A stretch of DNA of 64,000 nt from Kluyvera genomosp. 1 (GCF_001266615.1 NZ_LGHZ01000001.1:62001-126000); one strand, 5' to 3'; shown: positions 1 through 8,488, numbered from the stretch's first letter. Translations and numbers: made by a program. The notes: a model not told the origin generated them from the sequence alone.

Positions 1-1503
1 AACATTGCCGAAGAGATCCCTATCTGGAAAGAAGATCTCTGTACTCAATGTAACCACTGCGTTGCCGCCTGCCCGCACTCGGCGATTCGTGCGAAAGTTG
101 TCTCTCCAGAAGCGATGGAAACTGCACCAGCCTCCCTGCACTCGCTCGATGTGAAGTCTCGCGATATGCGCGGCCAAAAATACGTGCTGCAGGTCGCCCC
201 GGAAGATTGCACCGGCTGTAACCTGTGCGTTGAGGTATGCCCAGCGAAAGATCGTCAGAATCAGGAAATCAAGGCGATCAACATGATGTCGCGCCTTGAG
301 CACGTGGAAGAAGAGAAAGTGAACTATGACTTCTTCCTCGACCTGCCGGAAATTGACCGCAGCAAGCTTGAGCGAATCGATATTCGTACTTCGCAGCTTA
401 TCACGCCGCTGTTTGAATACTCCGGTGCCTGCTCCGGCTGTGGTGAAACGCCATATATCAAACTGCTGACCCAGCTTTACGGTGACCGTATGTTGATTGC
501 CAACGCCACCGGCTGTTCTTCTATTTATGGCGGTAACCTGCCTTCGACACCCTACACCACCGATGCCAACGGCCGCGGTCCGGCGTGGGCCAACTCGCTG
601 TTTGAAGATAACGCCGAGTTTGGTCTGGGCTTCCGCTTGACGGTTGACCAGCATCGCCAGCGCGTGATGCGCCTGCTGGACGGTTTCGTCGAACACATCC
701 CCGCTGAGCTTAACGAGGCGCTGCACGCCGACGCGACGCCGGAAGAACGCCGCGAACAGGTGAGCGCTTTACGCACTGCGTTGACCGGCGTGGAAGGTGC
801 TGAAGAGCTATTAACCGACGCCGACGCGCTGGTTGAAAAATCAATCTGGCTGATTGGCGGCGACGGATGGGCCTACGATATTGGTTTCGGCGGGCTGGAT
901 CACGTCATGAGCCTGACCGAGAACGTCAATATTCTGGTGCTTGATACCCAGTGTTACTCCAACACCGGCGGCCAGGCCTCGAAAGCGACGCCGCTTGGTG
1001 CGGTGACCAAGTTCGGTGAACACGGTAAGCGTAAAGCGCGCAAAGATCTGGGCGTCAGCATGATGATGTACGGGCACGTTTACGTGGCGCAAATCTCGCT
1101 GGGTGCGCAGCTGAACCAGACGGTGAAAGCGATACAGGAAGCGGAATCTTATCCAGGACCTTCGCTTATCATCGCCTATAGCCCTTGTGAAGAGCACGGT
1201 TACGACTTAGCGTTAAGTCACGATCAGATGCGTCAGTTGACCGCCACCGGTTTCTGGCCGCTGTTCCGCTTTGATCCACGTCGTGCCGATGAGGGGAAAA
1301 TCCCGCTGGCGCTCGACTCCCGTCCGCCATCAGATGCCCTCGCCGAAACGCTGATGAATGAGCAGCGCTTCCGCCGTTTAAACAGCCAGCAGCCTGAAGT
1401 CGCTGAACAGCTGTGGAAAGATGCCGCTGCAGACTTGCAAAAGCGCTACGACTTCCTTGCGCAGTTGGCCGGTAAAGCCGAGAAAGTCACTCCGCAGGAA
1501 TAA
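1..1503 (+). CDS. nifJ: Pyruvate:flavodoxin/ferredoxin oxidoreductase, C-terminal part (5' end outside window)
   Basis: The reading frame is open from base 1, so this is the last 500 codons of a roughly 1170-residue enzyme. It oxidises pyruvate with CoA to acetyl-CoA and CO2 and passes electrons to flavodoxin or ferredoxin in the cytoplasm. Two 4Fe-4S ferredoxin motifs are visible: CTQCNHCVAACP near codons 18-29 and CTGCNLCVEVCP near codons 70-81. After them comes the thiamine-diphosphate domain, with ACSGCGETP, the cofactor-binding GGDGWAYDIG and NTGGQAS. The protein matches E. coli YdbK, and its position beside micC and ompN agrees. The ATG at 115 lies between the two Fe-S motifs and is not a start. 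Confidence 0.96.
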   Translation, partial: NIAEEIPIWKEDLCTQCNHCVAACPHSAIRAKVVSPEAMETAPASLHSLDVKSRDMRGQKYVLQVAPEDCTGCNLCVEVCPAKDRQNQEIKAINMMSRLEHVEEEKVNYDFFLDLPEIDRSKLERIDIRTSQLITPLFEYSGACSGCGETPYIKLLTQLYGDRMLIANATGCSSIYGGNLPSTPYTTDANGRGPAWANSLFEDNAEFGLGFRLTVDQHRQRVMRLLDGFVEHIPAELNEALHADATPEERREQVSALRTALTGVEGAEELLTDADALVEKSIWLIGGDGWAYDIGFGGLDHVMSLTENVNILVLDTQCYSNTGGQASKATPLGAVTKFGEHGKRKARKDLGVSMMMYGHVYVAQISLGAQLNQTVKAIQEAESYPGPSLIIAYSPCEEHGYDLALSHDQMRQLTATGFWPLFRFDPRRADEGKIPLALDSRPPSDALAETLMNEQRFRRLNSQQPEVAEQLWKDAAADLQKRYDFLAQLAGKAEKVTPQE

Positions 1504-1526
1504 ACGCTAACGTTTTTCTGCGTGTA

Positions 1527-1632
1527 TAAAAAAAGCCCGAATTATTATTCGGGCTTATCATTTAATCAATGAGGAATTAAAACAAACGACACACAGCAAT
1601 CGTTATTCACAGTGTGGCAAAAGGCATATAAG
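1527..1632 (-). ncRNA. micC: MicC small RNA (Hfq-dependent porin repressor)
   Basis: Read on the minus strand, the segment begins with a 5' end almost identical to E. coli MicC (TTATATGCC followed by T-rich sequence) and ends in a GC hairpin plus a run of seven T, like the MicC terminator. A TATAAA -10 element (plus-strand 1641-1646) is correctly spaced for a start near 1632. Length is about 106 nt, against 109 nt in E. coli. The location, between nifJ/ydbK and ompN and divergent from the porin, is the E. coli one. In E. coli, MicC represses ompC translation by pairing at the leader. The middle of the RNA has diverged. Identification rests on both ends plus synteny. Confidence 0.82.
1533..1556. 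terminator. Terminator of micC, possibly also of nifJ
   Basis: A perfect 10-bp stem (1533-1542 with 1547-1556) closes a TATT loop. The uridine run is strong in the minus direction (micC) and weak in the plus direction (nifJ stop at 1501-1503). Confidence 0.85.
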
Positions 1633-1858
1633 CGCCCTAATTTATACTGTTTTATCTCATTTGTATAATTTTTGTTTTATATGAAAGATAATAATATATT
1701 CATGAGAATTATCATCATTTCATCAGAATTACATCCTTTAGATTTTTCTTATATCGTAACAAATATCCTTTATCATCCAACTTATCTCTCCTTTAGGATT
1801 ATCTCACTTCCTATTTGTGGAAGTGCGCGAATATAAAAACACTAAAGGAATAATTTCA

Positions 1859-3004
1859 ATGAACAGAAAAGCACTGGCCCTTGTCATTCCCGCCCTCCTG
1901 GCAGTCGGCGCAGCGCATGCTGCTGAGATTTATAATAAAGACGGCAATAAGTTAGACATTTATGGCAAAGTTGATGGCCTGCATTATTTCTCCAGCGATT
2001 CCAAAAAAGACGGTGACCAGTCTTATGTCCGTTTTGGTTTCAAAGGTGAAACGCAAATTAATAACATGCTGACCGGCTACGGCCAGTGGGAATATAACGT
2101 TCAGGCGAATAATCCTGAATCAACTGACAGCAGCGATAGCCAGGCCTGGACTCGTTTAGGCTTTGCAGGCTTGAAATTCGGCGACTATGGTTCATTCGAT
2201 TACGGTCGTAACTACGGTGTGCTGTACGACGTTGAAGGCTGGACCGATATGCTGCCGGAATTTGGTGGTGATACCTATTCAAACGCCGATAACTTCATGA
2301 CCAGCCGTGCCAATGGTGTAGCCACCTACCGCAATAACGACTTCTTTGGTTTGGTCGATGGGCTCAACTTTGCGCTGCAATATCAGGGTAAAAACGAAAA
2401 CCCAGGCAGCGGCGAAGGTACCAACAACGGTGATCGCAGCACGCGTAACGCTAACGGCGACGGCTTCGGTATGTCAACCTCTTACGATCTGGGCATGGGC
2501 GTGAGTGCTTCCGCAGCCTACGCCTCCTCCGACCGTACCAGCGCCCAGCGTACCGACACCACGGCGGGTGGCGATAAAGCCGACGCCTGGACCGTGGGCC
2601 TGAAATACGATGCCAACAATATCTATCTGGCTTCTATGTATTCGGAAACTCGTAATATGACGCCGTATGGCGACAGCAATGGTGTCGCGGATAAGACCCA
2701 GAACTTTGAAGTCACCGCTCAGTACCAGTTCGATTTTGGCCTCCGTCCGGCAATTTCTTACCTGCAATCTAAAGGTAAAAATCTGAACAGCACCACCCGC
2801 GACATCAAAAATGCGCAGACGGTGAACGGCGATAAAGATCTGGTGAAATATCTCGATGTTGGCGCGACTTACTACTTCAATAAAAACATGTCCACCTACG
2901 TGGATTACAAGATCAACCTGTTAGACGGCGACGACAGCTTCTACGCTAATAACGGTATCAGCACCGACAACGTGGTCGGGATGGGCCTGGTCTATCAGTT
3001 CTAA
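1859..3004 (+). CDS. ompN: OmpN/OmpC-type general porin
   Basis: This 381-residue outer-membrane porin forms a trimeric beta-barrel channel for small hydrophilic solutes. The start at 1859 has AAGGAA eight bases upstream and opens a classic signal peptide ([21 protein letters not shown], cleaved near residue 21). The ATG-like start at 1817 would put 14 extra residues before it and is rejected. Mature landmarks are [19 protein letters not shown] at the N-terminus, a PEFGGDTY constriction-loop segment and the terminal phenylalanine in GLVYQF that BAM recognises. Position beside micC and nifJ supports OmpN over OmpC. The leader exceeds 150 bases if the promoter lies upstream of micC. A terminator follows directly. 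Confidence 0.92.
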   Translation: MNRKALALVIPALLAVGAAHAAEIYNKDGNKLDIYGKVDGLHYFSSDSKKDGDQSYVRFGFKGETQINNMLTGYGQWEYNVQANNPESTDSSDSQAWTRLGFAGLKFGDYGSFDYGRNYGVLYDVEGWTDMLPEFGGDTYSNADNFMTSRANGVATYRNNDFFGLVDGLNFALQYQGKNENPGSGEGTNNGDRSTRNANGDGFGMSTSYDLGMGVSASAAYASSDRTSAQRTDTTAGGDKADAWTVGLKYDANNIYLASMYSETRNMTPYGDSNGVADKTQNFEVTAQYQFDFGLRPAISYLQSKGKNLNSTTRDIKNAQTVNGDKDLVKYLDVGATYYFNKNMSTYVDYKINLLDGDDSFYANNGISTDNVVGMGLVYQF

Positions 3005-3012
3005 CCCCGTAA

Positions 3013-3043
3013 AAGAACCCGCTGGCAACGGCGGGTTTCTTTT
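3013..3043 (+). terminator. Rho-independent terminator of ompN
   Basis: A GC-rich 7-bp stem (AACCCGC at 3016-3022 with GCGGGTT at 3031-3037) precedes a T-rich run, starting 12 bases after the ompN stop. Confidence 0.85.
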
Positions 3044-3058
3044 TACTCGCGGAACAAA

Positions 3059-3343
3059 TTACTGCACCGCGCTTTCTCCGTGAATCTCGCCCTTGAATCC
3101 AGTTTTGGCAATCGCCGACAGCAGACGCTGGTTATCGAAATTCTCTGGCACCACCACCTGCGCCTGACGGGTTTTTAATGAGGCTTTCGCCTTAATCACA
3201 CCATCGGTCGAGCGTAGCGCCTGATTAATTGAAATCACGCACAGCGGGCAATTCATCTCGGCCACATCAATCGTGACCTGCTTATCGGCTGCCCAGCCAA
3301 ACGGCACCACGAACAATAACGCCAGGATCGCTATTTTTTTCAT
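3059..3343 (-). CDS. MerP-like periplasmic heavy-metal-associated (HMA) protein
   Basis: This is a 94-residue protein with a Sec signal peptide (MKKIAILALLFVVPFGWA) and one heavy-metal-associated fold. The metal site is MNCPLC, corresponding to the GMTCxxC of MerP and copper chaperones, with the following helix ISINQALRSTDGV typical of the family. It should bind a soft metal ion in the periplasm and hand it to a membrane partner. The start at 3343 overlaps the stop of the MerT-like gene (ATGA), so the two are translationally coupled. No merA or merR lies nearby, so mercury is not implied. A longer in-frame extension upstream has no support. Confidence 0.85.
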   Translation of the reverse strand: MKKIAILALLFVVPFGWAADKQVTIDVAEMNCPLCVISINQALRSTDGVIKAKASLKTRQAQVVVPENFDNQRLLSAIAKTGFKGEIHGESAVQ

Positions 3344-3696
3344 TCCATCCACTCCCAAATCCACGGCAGAACATACGGATAGGTTATCAATGCCAGCACC
3401 AGCGGTACCGCCAACCAGTACAGCCATAACAAAACCCGACGGCTCACCACGTTGACGCAGATCGGTTTTGGCGACAGATGCAAACGCCAGAAGCCACGAG
3501 CCATCAACCCTAACGCGACAATCACCATCGGGATCTGTAACCAGGAGGCACCGGGGATCCCTACCAGCCCTGCCGCTGAAATACCGAATACCAGGTACAG
3601 CAGCGGCCCAATACAGCACAGAGTCGATGCGCCGGCAGCAACAACCGCCGCCAGCAGGGTTAGCAGGCCGCCCTTAATGCTGTTCGACGCTGACAT
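3340..3696 (-). CDS. MerT-like inner-membrane metal transporter
   Basis: This is a 118-residue membrane protein with about three hydrophobic segments (residues 9-25, 32-65 and 85-115). It carries the vicinal cysteine pair of MerT in the first helix (STLCCIGPLLY, Cys27-Cys28). Only one cysteine (KPIC, residue 80) is present where MerT has a cytoplasmic pair. By family it would take a soft metal ion from the periplasmic MerP-like partner encoded next and move it inward. The gene starts 23 bp inside the upstream transglutaminase-like gene and overlaps the MerP-like gene by 4 bp, so the three form one operon. The metal is unknown. Confidence 0.82.
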   Translation of the reverse strand: MSASNSIKGGLLTLLAAVVAAGASTLCCIGPLLYLVFGISAAGLVGIPGASWLQIPMVIVALGLMARGFWRLHLSPKPICVNVVSRRVLLWLYWLAVPLVLALITYPYVLPWIWEWME

Positions 3697-4819
3697 AATC
3701 GTAACTAAACAGCGCAGGATCGTAGAAGTTCAGCGGATCGCCATCCACTTCGGCATACGGGTAGCCCAGATTATTAACGTCACCCTGCTCAGCGGCTGGC
3801 GACAGCGCAAAATCACGGGCGTGGTTGAAGCCCACCCAGTTCATTTCCCAGTTGCCAAACAGATAGTCATTTACCGCAGTGACTGCAGGGTCGCCATTCT
3901 CTTTCTTCTCGGTCAGACGCATTTTGGTCACGTCGGCCGGATCTGCTGGCATCCAGCCAAAACCGGCCAGCCAGAACATCGCGCGGCAATGTTGGCCACC
4001 GCTAATCTTTGCCACACCCTGCGCATCGGCACTGCCGAACGCTTTTTTCGAGTACTTATCCAGTTTACGGCTGGCACCTAAACGAATACCGAACATCTCA
4101 CGCGCCGGAATCCCCACTGCACGGCACAACGCCACAAATACCGAGTTGATATCGGTACATTTGCCGCCGAGTTTACCGGTTTTCAGGATTTCGCCAACAT
4201 CGCCGGTACCGCAACCAATCACCGCATCATCACGGTGCATATGGGTACTGACCCAGTCGTGGATCATGCGTGCCTGCTTCAGCGGTGCTTTTTCACTGCC
4301 AATGATTTTTAATGCCGTCTCTTTAACCAGGCCATCAACCGGAATATGCGGGGTGGCATGCAGGAACGGTTTAATCTCGTCGGGAATCACTGCCCCTTCC
4401 ACCGGTAGCTGCCAGTCGGTAAGAAGATTATCCTTGAGCACTTCCCAATCCCGGGTCTCAATAGCCATCTCGACCTTGATTTCCAGCGGGCCATTGGACG
4501 CAGGCCAGGTGACAAACAGCACTTTTGCACCATAGCGGTTATTGGCATTGAGCGTTGCGCTCTGGTAGTTACCGCTAAAAGATAGGTTCAGCAACTGCTG
4601 GAAGGCAGTATCTTCTGGGATTGGGATCCACAAATTCACCTTACCGGACGAGCCCTCTGGTGCTTTCAGACTGTAGGTCTGGGTCATCACAAAACGGCGG
4701 TATTTGCCGGAAGAGACGGCTGCTAGCTTAGCGACGGTTTCCGTTTTAGCAAAAACAGGGCTAACCAGACCCAGCGTAGACAGTGCCGCAGCACTTTTCA
4801 GAAAGTGACGCCTTTCCAT
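3674..4819 (-). CDS. Tat-exported transglutaminase-like (papain-fold) protein
   Basis: This 381-residue protein starts MERRHFLKSAAAL, a twin-arginine signal; an AAGGAT ribosome site precedes 4819. A beta-rich N-terminal half is followed by a transglutaminase-like core. The expected triad is visible: Cys221 in GGKCTDINSVF, His277 in GGQHCRAMFW and Asp293 in WMPADPADV. Family members are cysteine peptidases or amide-forming enzymes; the substrate here is unknown. Tat export suggests folding, or cofactor loading, before transport. The protein is the first of a three-gene operon with MerT-like and MerP-like genes, which points to a role in metal handling in the envelope. The longer ATG at 4852 would mask the Tat signal. 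Confidence 0.85.
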   Translation of the reverse strand: MERRHFLKSAAALSTLGLVSPVFAKTETVAKLAAVSSGKYRRFVMTQTYSLKAPEGSSGKVNLWIPIPEDTAFQQLLNLSFSGNYQSATLNANNRYGAKVLFVTWPASNGPLEIKVEMAIETRDWEVLKDNLLTDWQLPVEGAVIPDEIKPFLHATPHIPVDGLVKETALKIIGSEKAPLKQARMIHDWVSTHMHRDDAVIGCGTGDVGEILKTGKLGGKCTDINSVFVALCRAVGIPAREMFGIRLGASRKLDKYSKKAFGSADAQGVAKISGGQHCRAMFWLAGFGWMPADPADVTKMRLTEKKENGDPAVTAVNDYLFGNWEMNWVGFNHARDFALSPAAEQGDVNNLGYPYAEVDGDPLNFYDPALFSYDYVSVEQH

Positions 4820-4955
4820 TGTGTATCCTTCATCGCCAGAAAAAGCTGGCACTTAACCCCGCACCTGCGGAGGTTGGCCGCTATTATGCGACCATGCATT
4901 CAGCACGACAATGAATATGAAGGGGTAAAATTAGCAATTTGCGGGCTTTAAAGAG

Positions 4956-5030
4956 TGGTCCGCCGCCGAGGACTCGAACCTCGTATTGTCAGCGCAGTGA
5001 CTGATGCTTATCCCGGTAAGCTAGCGGCGG
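4956..5030 (-). tRNA. tRNA-like gene with abnormal anticodon arm (possible pseudo-tRNA)
   Basis: On the minus strand the sequence folds as a cloverleaf. It has a perfect 7-bp acceptor stem (CCGCCGC with GCGGCGG), a 4-bp D stem with a GG-containing loop, a perfect 5-bp T arm with the TTCGAGT loop, discriminator A and encoded CCA. The anticodon arm does not fit: TCAG/CTGA gives 4 bp with an 8-base loop, or 5 bp (with G-U) and a 6-base loop. No uridine sits at position 33, so no anticodon can be assigned. The C1-G72 pair and A73 recall tRNA-Pro. It may be a pseudogene or a tRNA-like RNA with another role. It lies 137 bp upstream of the transglutaminase gene on the same strand. Confidence 0.6.
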
Positions 5031-5066
5031 TAAAACGACGGAAGATATGACAGGCACGTTACGTGA

Positions 5067-5348
5067 TTACCGATACACTTCCGCATTTCCTGCCCACAGG
5101 CTGGAGTCTGCTGGCGTACTTAAGGCAATCACCCGTATTTTACCCCCACCGATAGCCCCGGCCTTTTTCTGCAACGCTCGAATGGCATCGTCAGGGCTAC
5201 CGCTGATTCCGCTCACGGAGATCCGGCCCAGGCTATCGAGTTCTGACGTGGTATCGCTAGCGATGACCTCAGGCAGCTCAGCCGCCATCACTGATGAAGA
5301 GATAACAAAAGCAAACAGCGCGGGGATAACCTTTGAGAAAATTTTCAT
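5067..5348 (-). CDS. YhcN/BhsA-family (DUF1471) small periplasmic protein
   Basis: This 93-residue protein has a Sec signal (cleavage near SSSVMA-AE). Its mature region shows the family pattern: ISVSGISGSPDDA, an ALQKKA helix, then GGGKIRVIALST and a terminal AGNAEVYR strand. DUF1471 proteins such as BhsA, McbA and YhcN are small stress- and biofilm-linked envelope proteins; the exact role of this one is unknown. The start at 5348 is chosen because it opens the signal peptide. The upstream ATG at 5414 adds 22 residues with no signal character. It is a single gene between the tRNA-like sequence and ttcA. Confidence 0.83.
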   Translation of the reverse strand: MKIFSKVIPALFAFVISSSVMAAELPEVIASDTTSELDSLGRISVSGISGSPDDAIRALQKKAGAIGGGKIRVIALSTPADSSLWAGNAEVYR

Positions 5349-5845
5349 GAATTCACTCTCTAATATGATGATTTCATGTTCGATTATCACTGCGTTCATG
5401 CGAGTTAATGTCATTGAGGCTAAAATTTGCTTAAAGAATGCGTATCAAAGAAGGATGAAAGATGTCGAAATAATTCAGCGGGGTGACTTTCCGACAAAAT
5501 CGTCTTTTTCGGGTACAGGGCAAATACATAAAGGTGCAAAAAACCGACTCCTTTATGCGTTGTCTTCACGCCAGATGGTGTACGACTGTAAAACGTGCTG
5601 GCATTCGTCGCCGTAATCCGTACCATACGCGCATACTTTTGCCTGCTGGCCGCCAACGGCCGGAGCGAACCCATCATTAATGGCTAACCGGATGGGGCAT
5701 TAAAACGCGCAACGGGTGTACGAAGTGACAGTGCATAGCGAGAAAGACTTAGCGAGGAGCAGATTGCAAGGATCGATGGCCGACATCTCCTGCAAAGATA
5801 ATGAGCTCCTTAATATGCCCCTTTTGGTTTCAGAGAACGGTAATA
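5349..5845. other. Non-coding gap between the DUF1471 gene and ttcA
   Basis: This is about 500 bp between divergently transcribed genes. Overlapping open frames on both strands (5420-5680) have no ribosome sites and no recognisable sequence. I see no tRNA, terminator or clear operator. The ttcA promoter must lie here. Confidence 0.6.
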
Positions 5846-6781
5846 ATGCAAGAAAATCAGTCAATTAATAAAAAAGAACAGTATAACCTGAACAAGTTAC
5901 AAAAGCGTCTGCGCCGTAACGTGGGCGAAGCCATCGCTGATTTCAACATGATTGAAGACGGCGACCGCATTATGGTTTGTCTCTCTGGCGGTAAAGACAG
6001 CTACACCATGCTGGAAATTCTGAGCAACCTGCAAAAGAGCGCACCGATAAGCTTCAGCTTAGTAGCAGTAAATCTTGACCAGAAGCAGCCGGGTTTCCCA
6101 GAGCATATTCTGCCTGAGTACCTGGATAAACTGGGCGTTGAATACAAGATTGTCGAAGAAAACACCTACGGCATCGTGAAAGAGAAAATCCCGGAAGGCA
6201 AAACTACCTGCTCTCTGTGCTCACGCCTGCGCCGCGGTATTCTCTACCGTACCGCGACCGAACTGGGCGCGACCAAAATCGCGCTGGGCCACCACCGTGA
6301 CGATATCCTGCAGACGCTGTTCCTCAATATGTTCTACGGCGGAAAAATGAAAGGGATGCCGCCGAAACTGATGAGCGACGACGGCAAACATATCGTTATC
6401 CGTCCGCTGGCCTACTGCCGCGAAAAAGATATCGAGCGTTTTGCGCAAGCCAAAGAGTTCCCGATTATTCCTTGTAACCTGTGCGGTTCGCAGCCGAACC
6501 TGCAGCGTCAGGTGATTGCCGACATGCTGCGTGATTGGGATAAACGTTATCCAGGCCGTATCGAGACCATGTTCAGCGCCATGCAGAACGTGGTGCCATC
6601 ACACCTGAGCGATATCAACCTGTTCGATTTCAAAGGGCTGACGCACGGTTCTGAAGTGGTCGACGGTGGCGATCTGGCGTTTGACCGCGAAGAACTGCCG
6701 CTACAGCCGGTGGGCTGGCAGCCAGAAGAGGAAGACGGTCAGTTGAACGATCTGCGTCTGGACGTGGTAGAAGTGAAGTAA
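5846..6781 (+). CDS. ttcA: tRNA 2-thiocytidine biosynthesis protein TtcA
   Basis: This 311-residue cytoplasmic enzyme thiolates cytidine 32 of several tRNAs in an ATP-dependent reaction. The PP-loop ATPase motif SGGKDS is near residue 47. The conserved [10 protein letters not shown] pair and the later CNLCGSQ cysteines hold the 4Fe-4S cluster. It is near-identical to E. coli TtcA over its length, which fixes the start at 5846 (MQENQ); the ORF extends 15 codons upstream without conservation. In E. coli K-12 the Rac prophage is inserted beside this gene. Here the frame is complete and dbpA follows 45 bp away on the other strand, so the site is unoccupied. Confidence 0.97.
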   Translation: MQENQSINKKEQYNLNKLQKRLRRNVGEAIADFNMIEDGDRIMVCLSGGKDSYTMLEILSNLQKSAPISFSLVAVNLDQKQPGFPEHILPEYLDKLGVEYKIVEENTYGIVKEKIPEGKTTCSLCSRLRRGILYRTATELGATKIALGHHRDDILQTLFLNMFYGGKMKGMPPKLMSDDGKHIVIRPLAYCREKDIERFAQAKEFPIIPCNLCGSQPNLQRQVIADMLRDWDKRYPGRIETMFSAMQNVVPSHLSDINLFDFKGLTHGSEVVDGGDLAFDREELPLQPVGWQPEEEDGQLNDLRLDVVEVK

Positions 6782-6789
6782 AGCGATAG

Positions 6790-6815
6790 GCGTCTCAGGC
6801 AATAGTCTGAGACGC
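6790..6815. terminator. Hairpin between convergent ttcA and dbpA
   Basis: A perfect 9-bp inverted repeat (6790-6798 with 6807-6815) sits between the two convergent stops. It lacks a strong T run in either direction and may act as a bidirectional terminator or an mRNA 3' end stabiliser. Confidence 0.6.
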
Positions 6816-6826
6816 ACCCCAACGTA

Positions 6827-8200
6827 TTATTTCAGCAGACGCGCCCGACACGCCTTACCTTTAATCTTGCCTTTCTGTAACAGCTTGAATGCCTGATGCG
6901 CCAGATCCGCACGAACCGCAACGTATACGTGCGCCGGATGCACATCAATCTTACCGATATCAGCCCCAACCAGCCCAACATCGCCGGTTAACGCACCGAG
7001 AACATCGCCTGCGCGCATTTTGGCTTTCTTACCGCCGTCAATGCACAAGGTGGCCATTTCAGGCTCTAAAGGCACGATACGTGCTTTCGCCGGTGCCGGG
7101 ACCCAGTTCAGCTTAATGTTAAGCATTTCAGCCAAAATGTTGGCGCGCTGTGCCTCTTCCGGTGCACAGAAGCTAACCGCAAGCCCGCTATTGCCTGCGC
7201 GAGCGGTACGACCAATACGGTGTACGTGCACTTCCGGATCCCACGCCAGCTCATAGTTTACAACCATCGACAGGGATTTAATGTCCAGACCGCGTGCAGC
7301 GACGTCGGTAGCCACCAGTATACGGGCACTGCCGTTAGCAAAACGCACCAGCGTCTGATCGCGGTCGCGCTGTTCCAGATCGCCGTGCAGCGCGATAGTG
7401 CTCTGCCCTGCGGCATTTAGCTCTTCAAAGACCGCCTGACAATCTTTTTTAGTATTACAAAACACCACGCAGGAGGCCGGCTGATGCTGACTCAGCAGTT
7501 GCTGGAGCAGCGCAATTTTGCCATGGCGAGGAACGTCGAAAAACTGCTGTTCAACCGCTGGAAGTTCATCAACGGAATCAATTTCAATCGTTTCTGGATT
7601 TCGCTGCACGCGCCCGCTGATCGCGGCAATAGCGTCAGGCCAGGTCGCAGAGAAGAGCAACGTCTGGCGGGACGCGGGGGCAAAGCGGATAACTTCGTTG
7701 ATGGCGTCGCTAAAGCCCATATCCAGCATGCGGTCGGCTTCATCCATCACCAGCGTTTGCAGCGCGTCAAGAGACACGGTGCCTTTTTGCAGGTGGTCAA
7801 GCAGACGCCCTGGCGTGGCGACAATAATGTGCGGCGCGTGCTGTAAAGAATCGCGTTGCGCGCCAAACGGCTGGCCGCCGCATAGAGTCAGGACTTTAAT
7901 ATTCGGCAGAAAACGCGCCAGACGGCGAATTTCACCCGCGACCTGATCTGCCAGCTCACGCGTTGGACACAGCACCAGCGATTGAGTCTGAAACAAGCTG
8001 GCGTCAACGTGTTGCAGCAGGCCAAGAGCGAACGCTGCCGTTTTACCGCTGCCGGTTTTCGCCTGCACGCGCACATCTTTGCCAGCAAGGATCGCCGGCA
8101 GTGACGCCGCCTGAACCGGGGTCATGGAGAGATAGCCCAGGTCGTTCAGGTTGTCGATCTGGGAGGCTGGCAGTGCATTGAGGGTGGCAAAAGCGGTCAC
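6827..8200 (-). CDS. dbpA: ATP-dependent 23S rRNA helicase DbpA
   Basis: This 457-residue DEAD-box helicase remodels helix 92 of 23S rRNA during 50S assembly. Motifs appear in order: AKTGSGKT (Walker A), PTRELA, TPGR, DEAD (VMDEADRMLD), SAT, and HRIGRTARAG in the second RecA lobe. The C-terminal 75 residues form the DbpA RNA-binding domain, which starts around KKAKMRAGDVLGAL and gives specificity for helix 92. Length equals E. coli DbpA. It is convergent with ttcA, and the FnrS gene lies upstream on the same strand. No defects are visible. Confidence 0.97.
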   Translation of the reverse strand: MTAFATLNALPASQIDNLNDLGYLSMTPVQAASLPAILAGKDVRVQAKTGSGKTAAFALGLLQHVDASLFQTQSLVLCPTRELADQVAGEIRRLARFLPNIKVLTLCGGQPFGAQRDSLQHAPHIIVATPGRLLDHLQKGTVSLDALQTLVMDEADRMLDMGFSDAINEVIRFAPASRQTLLFSATWPDAIAAISGRVQRNPETIEIDSVDELPAVEQQFFDVPRHGKIALLQQLLSQHQPASCVVFCNTKKDCQAVFEELNAAGQSTIALHGDLEQRDRDQTLVRFANGSARILVATDVAARGLDIKSLSMVVNYELAWDPEVHVHRIGRTARAGNSGLAVSFCAPEEAQRANILAEMLNIKLNWVPAPAKARIVPLEPEMATLCIDGGKKAKMRAGDVLGALTGDVGLVGADIGKIDVHPAHVYVAVRADLAHQAFKLLQKGKIKGKACRARLLK

Positions 8201-8316
8201 AATATTTTCTCGCGAATTAGGGGCTGACGTTCAGCAGGCGCGTATCCTCGCAGATCTCGCGGGCCGATGCGACATAATAATCGATGGGTGGATACTGGAG
8301 GTAGCGGAAAAAGGGC

Positions 8317-8346
8317 AAAAAAAAGCCGACTCTATAAAGCCGGCGT
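8317..8346 (-). terminator. FnrS rho-independent terminator
   Basis: The stem GCCGGC (8339-8344) pairs with GTCGGC (complement of 8325-8330, one G-U) and is followed on the minus strand by eight T. Confidence 0.9.
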
Positions 8347-8439
8347 CGTACGAATCAATTGTGCTATGCAGTAATTCAAAAAAAGGAAGTAAGACAATAT
8401 GGAGCGCAACGCCCATCGCTTGACGTTGCATTCACCTGC
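8317..8439 (-). ncRNA. fnrS: FnrS small RNA (anaerobically induced)
   Basis: The minus strand from 8439 to 8317 matches the E. coli FnrS sRNA as I recall it, nearly base for base: 5' end GCAGGTGAATGCAACG, the internal GCGATGGGCG segment, and a terminator hairpin followed by eight T. It lies between zntB and dbpA, as in E. coli. FnrS is made under anaerobiosis and, with Hfq, represses mRNAs of aerobic enzymes. A consensus-like FNR site is centred about 42 bp upstream. The 66-codon ORF covering it (8231-8431) is therefore an artefact. Confidence 0.95.
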
Positions 8440-8474
8440 AGGAACGATATTGCCTCGATTGGGGTGCTGGTTTA

Positions 8475-8488
8475 TTGACCTCGCTCAA
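8475..8488 (-). promoter_or_regulatory. FNR-binding site of fnrS
   Basis: TTGACCTCGCTCAA fits the FNR consensus TTGAT-N4-ATCAA with one change in each half-site. Its centre is about 42 bp upstream of the FnrS 5' end, the class II position. A CAATAT -10 element lies at 8447-8452. Confidence 0.85.

Noticed and set aside
3059-3696. Mercury resistance (mer) operon
   Set aside because: Only MerT- and MerP-like genes occur, without merR or merA and with a changed cysteine pattern, so mercury specificity is not supported.
3452-4081. 209-codon plus-strand ORF antisense to the transglutaminase/MerT-like genes
   Set aside because: It is a shadow of two genes with clear motifs, and it has no ribosome site or protein family character.
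3879-4535. 218-codon plus-strand ORF
   Set aside because: It is antisense to the transglutaminase-like gene with low-complexity composition; no support.
5420-5680. Overlapping ORFs on both strands upstream of ttcA
   Set aside because: They have no ribosome sites, no recognisable sequence and mutual overlap; the region is treated as non-coding.
8231-8431. 66-codon minus-strand ORF between dbpA and zntB
   Set aside because: It lies within the FnrS sRNA gene and runs on through its terminator; the RNA identity is clear.
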